Below, piece after piece: positions 1-10,252 of a stretch of DNA of 64,000 bases. Numbering within the stretch: the first letter of the stretch is position 1; each line of letters opens with the position of its first letter. This DNA comes from Pseudoalteromonas luteoviolacea NCIMB 1942 (GTDB taxonomy: Bacteria > Pseudomonadota > Gammaproteobacteria > Enterobacterales > Alteromonadaceae), in the NCBI RefSeq assembly GCF_001625595.1, contig NZ_AUXT01000057.1:1-64000 (forward strand), written 5' to 3'. The notes under the pieces are model-generated. The model did no database searches and was not told the DNA's origin. It saw only the letters and a list, made by a program, of their open reading frames with translations. Both the position numbers and the translations under genes were made by a program.

Positions 1-3000
1 TGTTGTGATACCCGTGCCAGAGACTTGCGCAATATGCTCAAAATCACCATAGGTGTGGGTCGTTGTTAATCCAGAGGTGGTGTCTTCGGTACTTATTACC
101 CTGTCAAATTCGTCGTACAGGGTATTAATATCCGACTGTTTACCTGCCTCATGTGGCTTTTGTACTGTGACAACACGGCCATATTCATCATAGAAACTTT
201 GGCTGGCCACCCAGGTATCCAGTACGGTGCGTTTTTCCTGCTTAAGTACACGGCCGACTCGGTCAATATACTGTCGCTCTAGCGTTTCACCATTGACAAC
301 AGTATGAGAGATAAATGCGCAAGCCACGGCCTCAGTGCCATCACACGCGGCAAGGTAACGATACGACTGTGCACCAGAGGGGTGATAGGTCCCGAGCTTT
401 TGACCAAACGCATCATAGGTGACGATTGATTCGACATTATTTACATCTTTAATGCGCGTTGCCTGACCAAAGCGGTTTCGCTCAACCACTTCATCGCCTT
501 TTAACGTCCCATCACATGAATCTGCACTGCCATCGGCGGCAAGCGCACAACTTTGTGCAAACTGAGTTGAATAAATTGCGTATCGCCCTGCCGCATCAAA
601 TGTGGTTTGCGCCATACGGGATTGTGGTTCACCCGTTTCACAGTCTGTGGTGGTGCTTTTCACCCTAATCGTATTACCCCACGCGTCATACGTATGGGTT
701 TTAGTCAGCTTTTTACCACATCCTAAGTTTGAGCCGACAATTTCATCTTTTAACATGTAGGCATGTGCATGGCCGCTACCATAATAAGTAAATGCACTGC
801 TGAGCGTTTTATCGCCGGCATCTGGGGTGGTGTGTGTGACCTCTGTAGACTCTAAACGCCCTAAGCGTTTTTCAATCACATCTGTGCTGTAGGTGTTTGT
901 GGTGGTTAACGTTTTTAACGCCTCCCCTTGCTCTCCATTTACCGTAAACGCCTCAGCATCAAAATAGTCGTAATTCGCCACTTGAGTACTGGTCACGTTG
1001 CCATAGGTATCTTGCACTGTGGTGGTTTGAGAGCAGTTAAACCCTGTGACACCAAGCGCTGAACTTAACCGCGCCTGACACTCTCTGACCTTGTCACTGT
1101 ACACTTGCTTATAGTTTGCCGTGCCATCAGTGACTTGATAGCTATTCACCGCCTTACTGATGAGCGACTTGTCGATATTTGCATTACTCATCCACTTTTC
1201 TGTCGCGTAAGGCATGCCAGTCAACGGGAAAGCTTGGTGGTAACGGGTGTGGGTTGTAAATGTCGTACCTTGCTTTGTGTATACCGTAGAGATTTTTTGG
1301 AAACCCAGCATACCACGGCCACCAAATTGGGCTTTGGCACCTTGGTACTGATATTCAACACTGCTTGTCGTACTTGCGTTATTGGTTGCCGGGCTGTCTG
1401 AGGTCACCTTGCTCACCAAGACCATTGCCCCAACTAAAGGCTGCAGACGTAATTTTTGCGCGTCAAAACGCGCTGTATCGGTGGCAAGGTCTTCTTCAGC
1501 ATCGACATAAATATCTGCAAAATGTGCAGTGTCGAGCGGCTCGTCAGTCGTGAGTCGGTATTGAATTTCAGTTTTATTTTGAGTTTGACCATGGCCACCT
1601 TGGTAAATTGCTTTGAGCATACCATCCGTTGCGCGTGTGTTTGCATTCGTGAACACAGTAACTTCGTGTTTAGACTTGTGTACTAAGTCCAAGCGCATAT
1701 CCCCTTGCACGTCGGCAAAGTAGGCATAGTCACCTTGCTCGGCATCAAAGTCTTGTAACGTCAACTCACTCGACTCGTCTTTAAGTAATAAAAAGCGCTC
1801 TGGTGACCATTCATATTTTTGCCACGTCGAGCCTGTTCTATTTTTAAAGTAAAAATCGATAAACCCGTCTCGGTCGGTATCTGAAATAAGCGGCGGTAAG
1901 GCATTCGACACGTCACCTTTATTGCTGTCTTTATTACCCGCCTCTAGTGAGAACACAGATTCAAATGAGGGGTGATTTCCCCGGTTACTGCGGTTAATCA
2001 ATACGCGCCAATAATGCGTGTCCGTGGTGTCATGTTTGCTCATATACGCAATATCGACCAATCCATCATTATTGACATCCACAGGGGTTAAAAACTGTAA
2101 GCTATCACCACCAATAGCCATGCCTCTATCCGCCACCGTCGCACTGACAAACTGGTTCAAGTTGCTTTCTGAGTCGCCTTCAAGACCTTGGTTATAGTGC
2201 ACCGTAATGGTATTGGCATTGGCCTCTTCACAACTGTCTGTGACAGGGCAGGTCAGCGACATAATGTCTGCCAAGCCATCAAAGTTCATATCAAGCAGCT
2301 GCCAATCTGTGCCTTTTTGAGTAAAGCGTCCCCATTTACTGCTCTGACTGGTTTTCAAGTTGGTTCCCAACGGGTAGTGCCCTAACCGTTTGTTCCAAAG
2401 GCTGACTTGCAAATCTTTACCCTCTTTGTCATTTTTAAAGACTAAGTCTGGGTAGCCATCACCATTTAAATCCGCCGCTTTAATTTCAAACATCGGCGTA
2501 TTTTTATTGAGTAACGGAAGATCAAAAGGTGCGCTAAACGCATTCGTGCTGCTAAGCGTATACTGCTGCCAATAAGCGGCATTGGTCGACGCCATTTTCT
2601 CTGACACAAAGTTAATCCAAATGCTTTGTTTACCTTCGCCTTTAATATCCATGGCCAGCATAGAAACATGATCATCTTGACCTAAATGGTCATCAGAGTG
2701 GTATTTATTCGCACCGTTTGACACACCACGCCTTATCTGTTGACACGTGATTTCAGCGCCGACATCACTATATGCACACAAGCGGTAGTTTCTGCCATCA
2801 AGCTTTTCTAGGGTTATTTGCTCTGCGGCTCCGTCACCTTGCGTATCGGCAAATACCATACCGGCAATCGGTTTATCTGCTAACCCATTACGATGATAAG
2901 TGGTGTTTATCATAAACCTTGTATCAATCGCGTTGTATTCAAAGCTCACAGGCTGCTTACAGACCTCAGAATTTGAGTGACTACTTGTAATACAATGTTT

Positions 3001-6000
3001 GACTTGCGTCAGTAGCCGAGCACCATTGCCTGCGTCTTCAAAGGTAAAGTCGTAGCGCCCTAAGTCTGTTTGTTCATGATTTTTGATAGAGATCCCATTA
3101 ATTAGACCATCGTCACGCAGCCTTGTGCCTTCATTGACCGACATGCTTCTCACAAATGGGGCAGTGTCTAAGGCAATGGTCACGGTATTACCACTGTACT
3201 CAATCTTCTCAAGCAGCGGTAATGAGTCAGCGCGTGTGTTGCCCGCATCAAAGACACGTTTGTAGGTATAAGCGATCTCGTTATCTGGGTTTCGCATATT
3301 GTCATTGACAGCACGCAGCAACCAACTAAGGGTCTGATTACCATCTCCCCCATAGGCTTCAACGGTTACCCGCGAATTGTCTGTATCACCAAATGTTTTA
3401 ATCGAGCCATCTTTACCATGTACCTCAAAAAAGTCAGCGGTCGCACCTGCGCGGCGCAATACGCGAATATGGCTGTCGACTTCGGTTTTATATAGCGCCA
3501 AATGAGTCGGATAGGTTTGATCAAGCTCCGTAATTTCAATCAGTCGCTGACCGTTTAAACAGTAGCGGTCGCCATCATCGTAATTGATGGCTTTAAACCC
3601 ACCGTCTTGCGCAGTCGTTTGACGACAACGCGCAATACTCTCTGCTGCATTGAGGCTCCAACCCAATGCCAAAGCACTTTGTGGGCTTTGCGAGTTATAG
3701 CTCAAGCTCAACTCAGGCGTCACACCAGCAATGCCTGAAGGTAATGTAATTGGAATGGTATAGCTTGCACTACCGCCTTCGGTCACTCTAAAGCTACCCA
3801 GTGTGGCTGCTAATGACGCATTGGTGTCAGCTAATTCAGCAGAAATCGCGCTATGTTCAGCCACATTCACGACTAAATCACCAATGCCAATTTCACCATC
3901 TGCCTGACTATCGGCAAAGTCTATGGTTAACTCTTGAGAGTAATTAGCACTACACACATTGGTAATTTGAGGCGCAGACGCCGGTGCGCTCAAACACGCC
4001 CTTGCTCGATAGCGATAACTACCGGTTTCATGCTGAACGCTGTAATAGGCTAAAAACTCGCCAACCTGCTCTGCGCTCACTCGTGCAATTTCACGAAACT
4101 CGCCTGTTGACGAAACACGTTCGTATAAGCGATAGCCATCGACCTGCTCTGACGATGAGAATGTAAAAGTCGCTTTGCCCGGTGTGTGTTCATAAGTCAA
4201 CGTCGGCGCAGGCAGCCCATCGGAGCCGTCATAAGGGAGTTTGCCCACCTCAAGTTCTACCCAGTCGCTGATCCCATCGCCGTCACTGTCTGTATCATAC
4301 AGACACGCGCTGGTACCCGTGCATACACCATAAAAGTAATGTAACGCGTTATAGGCAGCATCGGTGTAACGCGCGCCACTGTGGCGTAAAATTTCAATGG
4401 CCACATTGGCATGGGTTTCACCACTTTCTAGCGCACTTACCCATTGCGCCTGCGTTTTACCGGCCAGTGAATTGGTCAGCGTTGTCCCACTCGCATACTC
4501 AAAAAGCTGCGCCACAAACTGCGCATAGCTGTTCGGTGTTGTTGGCAATGCCCCATTGGCATTGATCATGGCATTGACCATTTCATTAAAGACATGGCCA
4601 TGGGCAAGTAGGTAAGTTAAAAAGCTGACCTCTGCTTTTGACGGGTTTTTCTGCAATAGCATGAACACCGCTCTGGTCACTTCAAATGACCACGCGCTGT
4701 CTTCACTCGGTTGCCATTGATGGGCCAACCAGTTTTCGTATTCACGCTTATAGGTTTGGGTGATATGACTATGTAGGTCCTGCCATTTAAAGGCATTGGC
4801 CCCCATCATACGCTTGGTGATGTCATGTACTTGCTCGTCGCCGGTAACAACACGCACCATCGTTGGGTTAATAATCGGGTCTGTTGATTTTTCTTCATCA
4901 CACTGCTCAGGAGATGCGGGCACCCCATTCGCATCAACACATTGCGGCGCAAATATTTGCGGTTGCGCCACAATGCCACCGCTGTTTGGGAAGTTATAGT
5001 GCCACTGCACAGCACCTGACTCTGGATTAACGGAGTAAAGTACCCCGTTTAATGTGCCTACATAGAGGTTACTTTGCTCATCGAGCTGTGCTTGCGCGTT
5101 GGCAACCCCAGAGGTTTTAAAGAACCACTTTAACAGCATCAGATTTTGATTAAATAGGTGGTCTACTTTATAAAAATGGGCATTTTCAGCGCCGAAGTAA
5201 ATGGCGTCCTTCCCGTTTAAGCTCTCTACCAGTGGTTTTGATTTCACTTCACCTAGGTGATTGCTCACCTGAAAATGGTCTTTTTCTATCAGTCCGCTGA
5301 TGTTTTTAGACATATCGACGAAATAAGCTTTTAGGCCTTGGTTATCACCGATATACAAATATCCGTTATTACTGTATGAAAATGGTCTATCTAATAAGGC
5401 TTGCCCATCTGATGCAGCATCATCTACTTGAATAACGCCCAATAATGGGGCTGATTGATACGTCACACCGTTACTCGCTGTCACCGACACGCCCCCTGTG
5501 CTCAGGGCCTCACAAATGGCTTTACTGACTTTACCCTCTATTTTATTTCTTGAAACCGTTAACGCACTGTTACTCAAAAACTGCTTGTATCCAGTATTAC
5601 GGATCCGCACTTCCACTTCAGATTGGGTCGCATGAAACCCCATGCCGTTAATGGTTAACATACTCTCGTTTGGACACGACCCATTCGACGCCTTAGAAAA
5701 CGAGGCTGAGCTTATCACTGGCGGGATATGCTCAATCGTTAGCTGGTGTCCACCCAAGCATACGTCCTGACTATTACACGACACCACTTCGTAAGTTCTG
5801 ACCCCCTGTTCACGGGCACTTATGGAAAGCGCATGCGACTGCGTTTGACCTTCTTCCACCACCGTTGCCGTTGCTTTTGCATTGGCAAGTCCTGGCCAAG
5901 ACAGTACTTTATAGTAGTGCGTTGCGCCGTCGTTTTGATTGCGCCACTGCAAGGTGAAGTCGCCGCCTTCTTGTACTTCGTAATTCACAAAGGCCGTGAC

Positions 6001-8172
6001 AAGGGGAGCTGGCGCTTCATAATAAATAACCGCGCTTCGATAATCACTCCATTGACTTTCTCTGTAGTTTTCTGTGCCTGGTGTACCACTGTAACCACGT
6101 GCGCGCACCCGCAATGTCTTGCCATGGTGCTCTAGTTTGGCATTGATACTTTGGGTGTACGTTAAAAGCCCTGTAACATCCACATCGGCTAAGGAGAGGG
6201 TTTCATAGTGAGTAAACGTGGCATCGCCAATTTGCGCTTCAAATTGCAAGTGCTCCGTATTCGCAAAGGCACTAAACTGGGCGTTATACTGACCTTGAGT
6301 ATTAATGGGCTCCAATGTAAAGACAGGGACTTCTGGCCGCTTAATGTAATTAACTTTTAAACCTCTATAAGTCCTCTCGACTTGATTGCCATGGTTGTCA
6401 CTTACAACAAAAGTTAAGGCGATATTATCTGCATAATCATCTGGGCTCGGTTGCCATTCAACGTTTACAGTTGCGTTGCCAGTCCCCGGTAGAACAAGAT
6501 TTACGGGCAGTGCTGGAAAAATCGTATAATCACTTTGAGGAATTGTCTTATTGCCTACTTTTAGTTCAAGTGATTGTAATGAAGTCAGTCTATCTAATAA
6601 CGCTGATGACACGTTCAGTGAAAACTTGAACTTTTCGCCTTCATTAATTACCGCATCGGCAGCAGACAGCGGCGAAATATAGAGATTAAGCGCGCTTTGG
6701 TAATATACGCTTTGCGATTGACCATATGGAATTCCCCCTGTACGTTTTGCATACACTGAATAGGTGACTCTCCCTGATTGATTGTGCGTATGGCTAAGAG
6801 AGCATATCGAGTTAGCGACATCACAGCTCCCAACGCGTTTTTCAAAGTCGCACCCCACCCTTGGATCAAACTGATCAACTTCGGTACCTAAGAACTTGCA
6901 AAAATAATATTCACTCTTCTCATCTAATGAGACTTCGGCTCGCAACATAACAGGCATTCCGATTGCTGGATGCGTTGGTGTCACAGTAAAGCTCTTAATG
7001 CTGGGAGCCTGCTCAACATCAATACTCCAATCCGCAGTGACGACTTCTTTACCGTCTGACACTGTCAAGGTAATATCAGTGGGCTCAGTAATGGTGACCG
7101 ACACAGTACATTGGATCTGGCTCGTACCAGTACAGCTGGAGTTATAACTTTTCAGGCTGTTAACTGAATTATTAACGGTTAAGTCAACGGACTTGAGCTG
7201 TAAGCTGACAAGTTTATCGTCATCTTTAATATCTATGGTTAGCGTAACGGTTTCGTTTTCAGCAACGCTGTTTTTATTTGGACTAAAGGTTTGAATCACC
7301 GGTGCTGTATTTTGCGCCAAATACTTAGTGTACACCTCGTCAGTTGAGGCTTTATTGCCGAGTTTATCTTCAACAAACGCTTGCCAACGCACTTCACAGC
7401 CCCATGTTTTGCAATCACTTTCAACGGTGTCGGTAATATTGCAAGTAAGACTGTTGCTGGCACTAATCTGACATGCTTTATTGTCGTTGGTCGTTGTCGT
7501 TGTGCCATTTTTAGTGATGGAATAGCTGCGCGTGACATAAAAGCTGCTGATGTCTTTACCGGCATCGGTTGCTTTAAACGATAATTTGACTGGGTTGTCA
7601 GGGTTATTATCACCTACTCTAGGTTCAACACTTTGTACACTGACCGTAGGGAGCGTTTTGGCAACGACATTGACCCTTGTTCTTGCGGTGTAGTCATAAA
7701 GTACAATCCCTGATTCTTCATTGTAAATGGGGCTAGGGTCATCTTTTGCCCCCTCATTTAACCAAATCCAATGCTCTTTTCGGGCTAAATTTAATACATA
7801 ACTGCCCGGCTTCAAATCATGAACTGTGATACATAAATCAAAATGGGCAGGTGCTGCTGGCCAACTAACAGCCAATCGATTATGACGGGGAGTTTCGACT
7901 AATCTTCCACTTGTATCAGTGACATAAAAGCGATCTAGAGTAACTTGAGGAGAGAACCCCGTTATCGCAGGGTCTCTGTACCTCCAAGCATGATGGTGAG
8001 GATCCGCATGTCCATTTCGAGACCCCTCCAAATCAGCCAAGTAACTATAACTATCCCCTTGTTGAATGGTTGCGCCATCGGCCATATTCACACAATTGCT
8101 GGCAGACACAATAGGCGCAATGAACAGCAAGCTCGAGGCTATCACCCCAATAATGGTTTGAAATACGCTCAT
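1..8172 (-). CDS. Giant secreted SpvB/TcdB-middle/Rhs-repeat protein (3' end outside window)
   Basis: The minus frame from the ATG at 8172 stays open to base 1, giving at least 2724 residues, and no stop is reached. I translated it directly. Residues 1-24 form a signal peptide (MSVFQTIIG..., cleavage after IVSA), so export is expected. Then come several Ig/Fn3-like stretches, an IPT/TIG-like segment (about 815-880), a PilY1-like propeller stretch (about 1030-1060, LYVGTLNGVLYSVNP), a TSP3-like calcium motif (about 1290-1310, DTDSDGDGISDW), an SpvB-type domain (from about 1460), FG-GAP/VCBS repeats (about 1900-2090, such as DLNGDGYPDLVF), a TcdB-middle-like part (about 2180) and Rhs/YD repeats (from about 2490). 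The start overlaps the stop of the upstream gene (ATGA). Rhs shells often enclose a C-terminal toxin; that part cannot be seen here, so toxin function is inference. Confidence 0.9.
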   Translation of the reverse strand, partial: MSVFQTIIGVIASSLLFIAPIVSASNCVNMADGATIQQGDSYSYLADLEGSRNGHADPHHHAWRYRDPAITGFSPQVTLDRFYVTDTSGRLVETPRHNRLAVSWPAAPAHFDLCITVHDLKPGSYVLNLARKEHWIWLNEGAKDDPSPIYNEESGIVLYDYTARTRVNVVAKTLPTVSVQSVEPRVGDNNPDNPVKLSFKATDAGKDISSFYVTRSYSITKNGTTTTTNDNKACQISASNSLTCNITDTVESDCKTWGCEVRWQAFVEDKLGNKASTDEVYTKYLAQNTAPVIQTFSPNKNSVAENETVTLTIDIKDDDKLVSLQLKSVDLTVNNSVNSLKSYNSSCTGTSQIQCTVSVTITEPTDITLTVSDGKEVVTADWSIDVEQAPSIKSFTVTPTHPAIGMPVMLRAEVSLDEKSEYYFCKFLGTEVDQFDPRVGCDFEKRVGSCDVANSICSLSHTHNQSGRVTYSVYAKRTGGIPYGQSQSVYYQSALNLYISPLSAADAVINEGEKFKFSLNVSSALLDRLTSLQSLELKVGNKTIPQSDYTIFPALPVNLVLPGTGNATVNVEWQPSPDDYADNIALTFVVSDNHGNQVERTYRGLKVNYIKRPEVPVFTLEPINTQGQYNAQFSAFANTEHLQFEAQIGDATFTHYETLSLADVDVTGLLTYTQSINAKLEHHGKTLRVRARGYSGTPGTENYRESQWSDYRSAVIYYEAPAPLVTAFVNYEVQEGGDFTLQWRNQNDGATHYYKVLSWPGLANAKATATVVEEGQTQSHALSISAREQGVRTYEVVSCNSQDVCLGGHQLTIEHIPPVISSASFSKASNGSCPNESMLTINGMGFHATQSEVEVRIRNTGYKQFLSNSALTVSRNKIEGKVSKAICEALSTGGVSVTASNGVTYQSAPLLGVIQVDDAASDGQALLDRPFSYSNNGYLYIGDNQGLKAYFVDMSKNISGLIEKDHFQVSNHLGEVKSKPLVESLNGKDAIYFGAENAHFYKVDHLFNQNLMLLKWFFKTSGVANAQAQLDEQSNLYVGTLNGVLYSVNPESGAVQWHYNFPNSGGIVAQPQIFAPQCVDANGVPASPEQCDEEKSTDPIINPTMVRVVTGDEQVHDITKRMMGANAFKWQDLHSHITQTYKREYENWLAHQWQPSEDSAWSFEVTRAVFMLLQKNPSKAEVSFLTYLLAHGHVFNEMVNAMINANGALPTTPNSYAQFVAQLFEYASGTTLTNSLAGKTQAQWVSALESGETHANVAIEILRHSGARYTDAAYNALHYFYGVCTGTSACLYDTDSDGDGISDWVELEVGKLPYDGSDGLPAPTLTYEHTPGKATFTFSSSEQVDGYRLYERVSSTGEFREIARVSAEQVGEFLAYYSVQHETGSYRYRARACLSAPASAPQITNVCSANYSQELTIDFADSQADGEIGIGDLVVNVAEHSAISAELADTNASLAATLGSFRVTEGGSASYTIPITLPSGIAGVTPELSLSYNSQSPQSALALGWSLNAAESIARCRQTTAQDGGFKAINYDDGDRYCLNGQRLIEITELDQTYPTHLALYKTEVDSHIRVLRRAGATADFFEVHGKDGSIKTFGDTDNSRVTVEAYGGDGNQTLSWLLRAVNDNMRNPDNEIAYTYKRVFDAGNTRADSLPLLEKIEYSGNTVTIALDTAPFVRSMSVNEGTRLRDDGLINGISIKNHEQTDLGRYDFTFEDAGNGARLLTQVKHCITSSHSNSEVCKQPVSFEYNAIDTRFMINTTYHRNGLADKPIAGMVFADTQGDGAAEQITLEKLDGRNYRLCAYSDVGAEITCQQIRRGVSNGANKYHSDDHLGQDDHVSMLAMDIKGEGKQSIWINFVSEKMASTNAAYWQQYTLSSTNAFSAPFDLPLLNKNTPMFEIKAADLNGDGYPDLVFKNDKEGKDLQVSLWNKRLGHYPLGTNLKTSQSSKWGRFTQKGTDWQLLDMNFDGLADIMSLTCPVTDSCEEANANTITVHYNQGLEGDSESNLNQFVSATVADRGMAIGGDSLQFLTPVDVNNDGLVDIAYMSKHDTTDTHYWRVLINRSNRGNHPSFESVFSLEAGNKDSNKGDVSNALPPLISDTDRDGFIDFYFKNRTGSTWQKYEWSPERFLLLKDESSELTLQDFDAEQGDYAYFADVQGDMRLDLVHKSKHEVTVFTNANTRATDGMLKAIYQGGHGQTQNKTEIQYRLTTDEPLDTAHFADIYVDAEEDLATDTARFDAQKLRLQPLVGAMVLVSKVTSDSPATNNASTTSSVEYQYQGAKAQFGGRGMLGFQKISTVYTKQGTTFTTHTRYHQAFPLTGMPYATEKWMSNANIDKSLISKAVNSYQVTDGTANYKQVYSDKVRECQARLSSALGVTGFNCSQTTTVQDTYGNVTSTQVANYDYFDAEAFTVNGEQGEALKTLTTTNTYSTDVIEKRLGRLESTEVTHTTPDAGDKTLSSAFTYYGSGHAHAYMLKDEIVGSNLGCGKKLTKTHTYDAWGNTIRVKSTTTDCETGEPQSRMAQTTFDAAGRYAIYSTQFAQSCALAADGSADSCDGTLKGDEVVERNRFGQATRIKDVNNVESIVTYDAFGQKLGTYHPSGAQSYRYLAACDGTEAVACAFISHTVVNGETLERQYIDRVGRVLKQEKRTVLDTWVASQSFYDEYGRVVTVQKPHEAGKQSDINTLYDEFDRVISTEDTTSGLTTTHTYGDFEHIAQVSGTGITT

Positions 8173-9596
8173 AGTTCTGCGCTCCATGCTTGATTAAGGG
8201 TTTGTGTATTCTGTGGCTGCGAAGTCTCAGCGTCATCAAAGCTAAAGAGCGACATTGCACGCTCCAGTAATGAATTGCCACTTTGTGCGATGGGCACTTG
8301 TAAGCCACGCAGTCGGTTGCCATCTCGCACCGCAAATTGCAACCACCCAGCACTGGTGGTATTTGGTGCACCAATGAATAATTCTGGGGTATCAATAATC
8401 TCGTTTTGTATTGATTGAGGAAATGCAAAACTACGTGGCTGCGCGCTCAAATCATTAAGCGAATGGAGCGCGATATCCCCATTTGCGTAAAACACATAAA
8501 TGCCATTTACAGCTTGGCTTTCTATTGGCGTAATGCCGTTTTTTTGTAACCAGCTGAGATGGGATTGAGGCAAGGATGTGGTATCGACAACAACAGGGCT
8601 TGCATAGAGTTGGGCTTGTTTAACTTGAGTACAGGTATGCTGCGAAAATAAGACCAGTGACACACTACATACCTGACTTTTACCACCAAAAATGCTCACT
8701 GAGTAAAACAGCTTGTTATTATATAGTGTCGGAGGGTTGCTTATCTCTCCAGAGAGAGGTTTTTCCCATATTAATTGCCATTTGGACTCTGTCTGAGCAT
8801 CGGGTTCATAGCGATAATGTACTAACTTTTTATCATGAGTAGCAAAATAAATCGCATCGTCAAAAGCGACTAATGTTTTATGAATTATATCCTGATTAAT
8901 ATCATACAGCGGTTGAACATGCTCAGTTTTCGTACTTTTATTAACCACTCGTTCTGGTATAACACCCACTGTGATTTCAGTGTACTTTTTCTGACCATTA
9001 AAATCAGCAATACTCAATGTAAAAGTTGTTTCTTTGTAAACATCAATACTGAGGCTGCCATTATCAGGGTTTAAGTTATTATACTCACTGCCATGATTAC
9101 TTGTTATAGACACAGCGCTTGCACCTTGCACTACCCAGTTCAACGTGACCGAATGAAACTTATCAACCGCGATGCTATCCGCGTAAAACGCATTAAGATC
9201 TGTTTCTTTTGATACCGTACGATTAGACCCCTTCCATTCAGAGCACCCATGATTGTGGCACCCGCGAATTCGATAAGACGTCGCACCTGTTGAGAGAGGT
9301 ACATGATAAAATGCAGTGATCACATTGAGGCTTAAAGTTAGCCACTGGCCATTGACTAAGGCTTCTATTTGATAATAATGTGCGTCTTTTTCAAAATGCC
9401 AAGCTAATAAATCGCTGCCATCTTGCGGCTTTATCGAAAAGTAATCAGGATGATTTGGCTGTAATTCTATTGGAATAAAAATAATATGGTCGCCCTGAAT
9501 AATGGGCGCAAAGGCTTGCTCAAAAGTGTTTGCCTTAGCATATTTAATAAATAACGTGGAGAGTAAAAACAGACTAATAAAGTGCAGCAACTTCAT
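8169..9596 (-). CDS. Exported beta-propeller-like partner of the giant Rhs protein
   Basis: 475 residues from ATG 9596. A TTG six codons upstream is possible, but the ATG has a GGTGA-like ribosome site and begins a clean signal peptide (MKLLHFISLFLL..., cleavage near YAKA). The mature part starts with an Fn3/Ig-like module containing a Cys pair (RGCHNHGCSEW) that resembles modules in the N-terminal part of the giant protein. A propeller-like region follows, with repeats of the type DDAIYFATHDKKLVHY and ASPVVV. I recognise no named family. The 4-bp overlap with the giant gene shows one transcript. A chaperone, docking or regulatory partner of the giant protein is a plausible role, but this is inference. 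Confidence 0.82.
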   Translation of the reverse strand: MKLLHFISLFLLSTLFIKYAKANTFEQAFAPIIQGDHIIFIPIELQPNHPDYFSIKPQDGSDLLAWHFEKDAHYYQIEALVNGQWLTLSLNVITAFYHVPLSTGATSYRIRGCHNHGCSEWKGSNRTVSKETDLNAFYADSIAVDKFHSVTLNWVVQGASAVSITSNHGSEYNNLNPDNGSLSIDVYKETTFTLSIADFNGQKKYTEITVGVIPERVVNKSTKTEHVQPLYDINQDIIHKTLVAFDDAIYFATHDKKLVHYRYEPDAQTESKWQLIWEKPLSGEISNPPTLYNNKLFYSVSIFGGKSQVCSVSLVLFSQHTCTQVKQAQLYASPVVVDTTSLPQSHLSWLQKNGITPIESQAVNGIYVFYANGDIALHSLNDLSAQPRSFAFPQSIQNEIIDTPELFIGAPNTTSAGWLQFAVRDGNRLRGLQVPIAQSGNSLLERAMSLFSFDDAETSQPQNTQTLNQAWSAEL

Positions 9597-9693
9597 TTTT
9601 AAATCACCAAACAACGAGTTAAATTTTCTGAAGCGAATTTAATAAAAAGTAGCCAAGCACTTAAACCCACCTCCATGTGAATATAAAGTTACA

Positions 9694-9722
9694 ATTATAA
9701 ATCAATGAAACAACATAAACAA
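9694..9722 (-). promoter_or_regulatory. Candidate sigma-70 promoter of the Rhs operon
   Basis: On the minus strand TTGTTT (9722-9717) and a perfect TATAAT (9699-9694) are separated by 17 bases. They lie about 100 bases upstream of the ATG at 9596 in very AT-rich DNA. The -10 box is ideal and the -35 box weak. AT-rich context raises the chance of a false match. Confidence 0.45.
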
Positions 9723-9894
9723 TATATATAATTTAAATACATTAAATATTAACATTTTAATATTTAAATTTGACGAGTTACTTACCTCCTACGAGCCCTA
9801 CAAATGTTCAGGGTGGGATCGCACTTTGTTAAAAAACATGATCAAATAGCCACAGCTTTTATTTTTGACCGTAATTATGAACCTTATAGAACAT
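9723..9894. other. AT-rich spacer with no gene seen
   Basis: No convincing ORF or RNA gene lies between the Rhs promoter and the IS3 left end. The octamer ACATGATC occurs twice (near 9837 and 9891), the second copy touching the IS3 end. It could be chance or a trace of an older insertion. Confidence 0.4.
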
Positions 9895-9896
9895 GA

Positions 9897-9917
9897 TCTG
9901 CTTTAATCAGACCGGAC
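9897..9917 (+). repeat. IS3 left terminal inverted repeat
   Basis: TCTGCTTTAATCAGACCGGAC compared with the reverse complement of 12949-12969 matches in the first six and last seven bases, with mismatches between. This is the normal degree of divergence for IS3 terminal repeats. Confidence 0.75.
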
Positions 9918-10154
9918 TCTTCAATAAAAGAATATAATCCTGATATTGAGGTGTTACATGACAAAACGAAAAAACAGAACTTATACCAACGAGTTTAAGC
10001 AAGAAGCTGTCGCATTGGTTACCGAGCAAGGCTATAGCGTGCCTAAAGCGGCGGCGTCATTAGGGATAACAGATAAGCTGCTTTACAACTGGAATGAGCG
10101 TGCCGAGCTGCTCCGTCTTCGCAAAGAAAATAAGGAGCTGAGGATGGAAAAAGA

Positions 10155-10161
10155 TATATTA
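10155..10161 (+). repeat. Target-site duplication of IS982, left copy
   Basis: TATATTA here is repeated at 11130-11136. Excising 10162-11136 restores an uninterrupted orfA frame, which proves the boundaries to within about one base. Confidence 0.85.
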
Positions 10162-10191
10162 ACATGAGCTGCGTATAAAAAATTGAACTAA

Positions 10192-10252
10192 ATGCCCTTG
10201 CGGTGATCAGATCTTTCGACCAAGAAACATAAGATTACCAATGCAAGGGCAT
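10192..10252 (+). promoter_or_regulatory. Inverted repeat covering the IS982 transposase start
   Basis: ATGCCCTTGC (10192-10201) is exactly complementary to GCAAGGGCAT (10243-10252), with 41 bases between. The right arm contains the bases before the start codon and the first two bases of the ATG at 10251. RNA read in from outside the element could fold and hide the start. Such a device is known for IS10 and IS50; for this element it is inference. Confidence 0.6.

Noticed and set aside
5746..6135. 129-codon plus-strand frame opposite the giant Rhs gene
   Set aside because: The minus frame is open throughout with clear protein domains. The plus frame shows no signal or family and is a shadow.
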